Below are positions 61,170 to 64,000 of a stretch of DNA of 64,000 bases, piece by piece. The notes under the pieces were generated by a model. That model did no database searches, was not told where the DNA came from, and saw only the letters and a list, made by a program, of their open reading frames with translations. The position numbers were made by a program, and so were the translations under genes. This stretch comes from an uncultured Pseudomonadota bacterium (GTDB lineage: Bacteria > Myxococcota_A > UBA796 > SXON01). How positions within the stretch are numbered: the stretch's first letter is position 1; every line of letters starts with the position of its first letter. Where the stretch lies: positions 124,001 to 188,000 of the forward strand of contig CAISIK010000027.1 of NCBI GenBank assembly GCA_903885375.1. The letters run 5' to 3'.

Positions 61170-62243
61170 TCAGAACGTGACGGCGAGCGATTCGCCTGGC
61201 ACGAGCTGCGCATCCACCGACCGGATGCGAACCGGTACGCCCCACTCGGGGAAGGCGGGATCGGCGAGCTGCTGCACCGGGACGGCCTCCACGCTGGGAG
61301 ACACGCCGACCACCCTGGCCTCGATGGTGCGGCCGTCGGAGGCAGCGAGGCCGACCGAGGTGCCCGCGGTGAGCGTGCGCGCCCTCGCCGGCGGGAGGTA
61401 CACCACCGCCTCCATCGATTGCGGCTCGATGACGAGGAAGGCCGCGGCCCCGCTGGGCATCCAGGTGCCGGGTGCGGGGAGCATTCCGGAGTCGAGGGTG
61501 CGGCCCGCGTCGACCGACTGGGTGGCGGCCACCACACCCGGCGCGGGGGAGCGCAGGATGCCGTTGTCGAGCCGCACGCGGAGCGATTCCACCCGGGCGC
61601 CGGCCGCCTGGACCTGCGCTTCCAACACCGGGTCGGTGCCCCCCGATGCGCGGGCTCGCGCATCGGCGTAGGCGGCGGCGAGCGCCGCCAGCTCGTCGGA
61701 GCGCGCCGCGATCTCCACCTGAAGCGCATCGCGCCCTGCCCGGGCCTGCTCGACCTGCAGGGCCGGTACCGCCGCGCCGGGAGCCTGCAGCCGCGCGAGC
61801 TCGAGCTCCTTGGCTACCAGCGTGGCCCGCTGGGATTCCAGCGCGACCCGTGCGGCCAGCCAGCGGGCCTGGGCGCCGCTGGTGTCCTTCGCGAAGCGCC
61901 GCGCCCGTTCCGGATCGCCGCCGACGGTGGCCTCGAGGGCGGCAAGCTCCGATTGGGCTGCCTCCAGCTCCTGCGAGAGCCCCGGCACCTCGACAGTGCC
62001 GAGCGCCTGGCCGGCTTCCACCACGGTACCCACCTCCACGTTGATGGAGGCGAGGCGCCCGCCCTGGGGCACAATCACGGGATGGCGCTGGGCCACGGCG
62101 ATCGCCCGGGTGTTGCCGCCCGGAACCTGGATGGCGTACAGCACGAGGCATGCGATGGCGGCCGTGCCCCACAGCGCCGTGTTGAGGAGGGTTCCCCAGT
62201 GCGCGCGGACGCGCCGACTTAGTGAAACCTGACGTCTTACCAT
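61170..62243 (-). CDS. HlyD-family periplasmic adaptor-like protein
   Basis: Predicted 357 aa. The ATG overlaps the DUF4956 stop by seven bases. An N-terminal signal anchor (TALWGTAAIACLVLYAIQV) is followed by a lipoyl-like half (GRLASINVEVGTVVEAGQAL), a long coiled coil (LSQELEAAQSELAALEATVG through about residue 225), the second lipoyl half (DNGILRSPAPGVVAATQSVD) and beta domains (VYLPPARARTLTAGTSVGL). HlyD-like adaptors bridge inner-membrane transporters and outer-membrane channels. No ABC or RND pump gene is next to it, so its membrane partner may be the DUF4956 protein or lie elsewhere. Confidence 0.88.
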   Translation of the reverse strand: MVRRQVSLSRRVRAHWGTLLNTALWGTAAIACLVLYAIQVPGGNTRAIAVAQRHPVIVPQGGRLASINVEVGTVVEAGQALGTVEVPGLSQELEAAQSELAALEATVGGDPERARRFAKDTSGAQARWLAARVALESQRATLVAKELELARLQAPGAAVPALQVEQARAGRDALQVEIAARSDELAALAAAYADARARASGGTDPVLEAQVQAAGARVESLRVRLDNGILRSPAPGVVAATQSVDAGRTLDSGMLPAPGTWMPSGAAAFLVIEPQSMEAVVYLPPARARTLTAGTSVGLAASDGRTIEARVVGVSPSVEAVPVQQLADPAFPEWGVPVRIRSVDAQLVPGESLAVTF

Positions 62244-62908
62244 TCTTCTGCCCGCTCCTCGAGCGCCACGCTCACGGTGCTCGTACCTTCCACCGCCCGG
62301 ATTGCCGCGACGAGCTCCTCACGGTCGGACGGATGGTACAAGCGAACTTCGAAGCTGTACTCGGACTCGCCGCCGCTCGCTTCCTTGAGCGAGAGCAGCT
62401 GGTGGGTGCGGCACCAGGAACCGAGGGTGCCCTCGATGGCCTCCACCGCCCCCTTGGACCGAACCCGAACCACGCCCGTGTCGGTGTGCCGTTGCCCGAA
62501 GCCCGTGAAGTTGAGCTGCACGGCAACGAAGCCGATGATGAAGGTGGAGGCGATGGCCACGGTGTAGTGGTGCGCGCCGATGGCGATTCCTATCGTCAGC
62601 GCCAGAAAGATGAACACAGTGTCGCGGGTGTCGCGAAGCACGGTTCGGAAGCGGATGATGGCCAGAGCACCCACGAGGCCGAAGGCGCGCGCGATGCTGT
62701 CGCCCACCACCAGCATGACCGAGGTGACCACCATCGCGATGATGACAATGCTGTGCGTTAGGTTCCGGGAGTAGCTCAGTCCCTTGTGGGTCCAGATGTA
62801 GAGCCAGGCCACGAGCTGGGCGAGCACGTACGACAGCAGCAGATCGAGCAGGATCGTACTCGGCGCCACGCCGCCCGAACCAAATCGTAGCCAGTCAAGC
62901 GGACTCAT
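62237..62908 (-). CDS. DUF4956 membrane protein
   Basis: Predicted 223 aa. ATG 62908 overlaps the stop of the VTC gene (ATGA). Four to five transmembrane helices precede the DUF4956 signature ARAFGLVGALAIIRFRTVLR with DTVFIFLALTIGIAIGAHHY. The C-terminal 80 residues form a soluble domain (EYSFEVRLYHPSDREELVAA). DUF4956 genes commonly sit next to VTC-domain genes, as here, and are thought to form the membrane part of polyphosphate-related or similar systems; this has not been shown directly. Confidence 0.9.
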   Translation of the reverse strand: MSPLDWLRFGSGGVAPSTILLDLLLSYVLAQLVAWLYIWTHKGLSYSRNLTHSIVIIAMVVTSVMLVVGDSIARAFGLVGALAIIRFRTVLRDTRDTVFIFLALTIGIAIGAHHYTVAIASTFIIGFVAVQLNFTGFGQRHTDTGVVRVRSKGAVEAIEGTLGSWCRTHQLLSLKEASGGESEYSFEVRLYHPSDREELVAAIRAVEGTSTVSVALEERAEEW

Positions 62909-63672
62909 ACGGTAGCGGCTCCTACGTGCCTCAGCATCATGTCTCTCACCACCGGGCCATCGGCGTCGGTGATGAGGTCGATACCATATCGGAATTTCGA
63001 GAAGGCCTTTCGTTCCAAATCGAAGCGGCGCACGAGATCGCCCACCCAGGCCGGGTAGGACCCCGTGTACTTCAGCTCGAGGATCTCGAGCCCCAGGGAC
63101 TCCGGGATGTCGTACCAGCGCGGCGGCTCGGACATGTCCAGGGTGGGGGGCGCGGCCCGGATGCGGGTGTCGAACGTGACCCGCACGAGGTCGCGCACGC
63201 CGCCCACATAGGCGTGCCGCCGGTAGGTGACCCAGCACCGCGGGTAGGCGTGCCGCCGATCGGTAAGCGCGCGAAAGTTGTCGAGCTCAAAACTCGGCGC
63301 GGCGTTGTGGGGCACCTCGTTGTTCAGGATGCGGACCGCGTCCTGCTTGGTGACCTCGGCGCGGGTCTTCCACATGTACTCGTTGGCCCGGTGTTTCGCT
63401 TCCAGAAAGACCCGGGCGTTCACCGACCATTCATAGCAGCGCGCCCGCAGCTTGTACCGCTGCTGGAGCCCGGCGCGGGTTTCGCGGTAGATCGCCCACT
63501 CGTCGTTGTCGAGGTACAAAGAGTGCACGTTGTAGGCAGCACTCCCGCCCTCGCCGTTGGCATCGGCCACCAGATGGCCGCTGCGGTGGATCCAGTCGCG
63601 GATCGACTGGGCGTGCTCCTGCCCGATCCGATACTTGATCTCGAAGCGGTACTTTCTCGGGAGCTCAGCCAC
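62905..63672 (-). CDS. VTC-domain (polyphosphate polymerase-like) protein
   Basis: Predicted 255 aa. The VTC tunnel-fold pattern is visible: LPRKYRFEIKYRIG, YNVHSLYLDNDEWAIYRETR, QQRYKLRARCYEW, VFLEAKHRANEYMWKTRAEV, WVTYRRHAYVGG, VRVTFDTRIRA and LEILELKYTGSYPAWVGDLV. These charged strands line the catalytic tunnel in yeast Vtc4, which makes polyphosphate from ATP. Lys and Arg residues in KLRAR, EAKHR and YRR, and Glu in EILELK, are kept, so catalysis is plausible. It is the first gene of a four-gene coupled operon. Confidence 0.93.
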   Translation of the reverse strand: MAELPRKYRFEIKYRIGQEHAQSIRDWIHRSGHLVADANGEGGSAAYNVHSLYLDNDEWAIYRETRAGLQQRYKLRARCYEWSVNARVFLEAKHRANEYMWKTRAEVTKQDAVRILNNEVPHNAAPSFELDNFRALTDRRHAYPRCWVTYRRHAYVGGVRDLVRVTFDTRIRAAPPTLDMSEPPRWYDIPESLGLEILELKYTGSYPAWVGDLVRRFDLERKAFSKFRYGIDLITDADGPVVRDMMLRHVGAATV

Positions 63673-63824
63673 GCGTCACGCGATTGTCACAATCTCCAGC
63701 GTAGGCGCTCCTGAGCTTCCCGGCAAGGGGAGAGGTGGCGCGCAGGCGGTGTTGACAGGTCGTACACATGGTGACGCGCGACGCGCGGGCCGGCGGCGCC
63801 GTGCCCGAGCGGGTATGAAGGGGG

Positions 63825-64000
63825 ATGGTCTTCTGGCTGGTCGCGTGCGCGGGCTTCCGCTTCGAGGAGGGCGACTCCGCGGATTCGGGCGACACCAGCG
63901 CCCCGGCCACCTCCGACTGGTGCGATGACACCTACTCCACCAGCGCACCGGCGGAGGCCGACTGCGCCACGGGAACGATGACGTGCGGCGACGTGGAGCT
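63825..64000 (+). CDS. Lipoprotein, N-terminal part (3' end outside window)
   Basis: ATG 63825 is preceded by GAAGGGG. MVFWLVAC is a minimal lipobox with Cys8, followed by an acidic DSADSGDTSAPATSDW linker and a Cys-containing start of the mature domain (DWCDDTYST, then DCATGTMTCGD). The frame is open to the end of the window. It is divergent from the VTC operon across a 152-base gap that should hold both promoters. Confidence 0.75.
   Translation, partial: MVFWLVACAGFRFEEGDSADSGDTSAPATSDWCDDTYSTSAPAEADCATGTMTCGDVE

Overview
This is a gene-dense, very GC-rich window (by eye about 70% G+C) with roughly 57 protein-coding genes. I found no rRNA, tRNA, CRISPR array or insertion sequence. The source is most likely a member of the Myxococcota (former Deltaproteobacteria), probably known only from environmental genomes. 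The evidence is: lipoproteins with very short signal peptides followed by Asp/Ser/Gly/Thr linkers; two exported proteins ending in a Ser/Cys-Gly-Cys segment, a hydrophobic helix and RRRR (a MYXO-CTERM-like tail); a MopE-like DxDGD/DCDD metal-binding segment; multihaem c-type cytochromes; and a SelW-type selenoprotein. Many adjacent genes overlap by four bases (GTGA or ATGA), so GTG starts and translational coupling are common and were used to set start codons.

Layout. 1-7458 (+): end of a membrane protein, then a tightly coupled MoxR-type cluster (RDD/SpoIIM fusion, membrane protein, DUF4350-like protein, MoxR AAA+ ATPase, DUF58 protein). 7580-11452 (+): purL. 11475-13076: TetR regulator divergent from a lipoprotein alpha/beta-hydrolase, with a small inverted repeat between them. 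13084-18048: hybrid histidine kinase, small exported protein, beta-carbonic anhydrase, TSUP exporter. 17209-21809 (-): a four-gene run of CotH lipoprotein, pentahaem cytochrome, B12-binding radical SAM enzyme and haem-oxygenase-like metalloenzyme. 21868-23981 (+): a repeat-containing membrane protein coupled to a possible FMN-binding protein. 24051-32644 (-): acnB, a hidden Flp-type pilin, a hidden UGA-containing SelW gene, rsgA, a barrel-like exported protein, a large lipoprotein and an ATP-grasp enzyme. 32987-35928: ATC-hydrolase-like protein, MopE-like lipoprotein, GNAT acetyltransferase. 36010-42521 (-): sucB, a DUF218 protein, a small membrane protein, glpK and a membrane-fused spermidine-synthase-like protein. 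42564-47396 (-): PKD protein, Gph-like phosphatase, DUF1460 amidase-like protein, DUF4388-like protein, ECF sigma factor. 47453-50674: khpA (+), then hutU, a 73-aa protein, rpoZ and an unknown protein (-). 50821-52766 (+): groES-groEL with a strong terminator. 52821-56712 (-): barrel-like protein, TPR-like protein, zinc metallopeptidase. 56783-61149: phosphoesterase-like/tetrahaem lipoprotein, TPR/zinc-finger protein, a pilin-like peptide. 60592-63672 (-): VTC polyphosphate-polymerase-like protein, DUF4956 protein, HlyD-like adaptor and a 185-aa protein. 63825-64000 (+): start of another lipoprotein.

Most striking: at 26873-27103 on the minus strand an in-frame TGA replaces the second Cys of the CxxC motif in a SelW/Rdx-family gene. 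It is followed six bases later by a two-part stem-loop at a distance compatible with a bacterial SECIS element. Ordinary gene calling stops at this TGA and loses the gene. Two very small prepilin-like genes (26668-26826 and 60425-60598) were also recovered by reading the sequence directly. All database-level assignments come from recognising motifs and family sequence patterns, not from a search.
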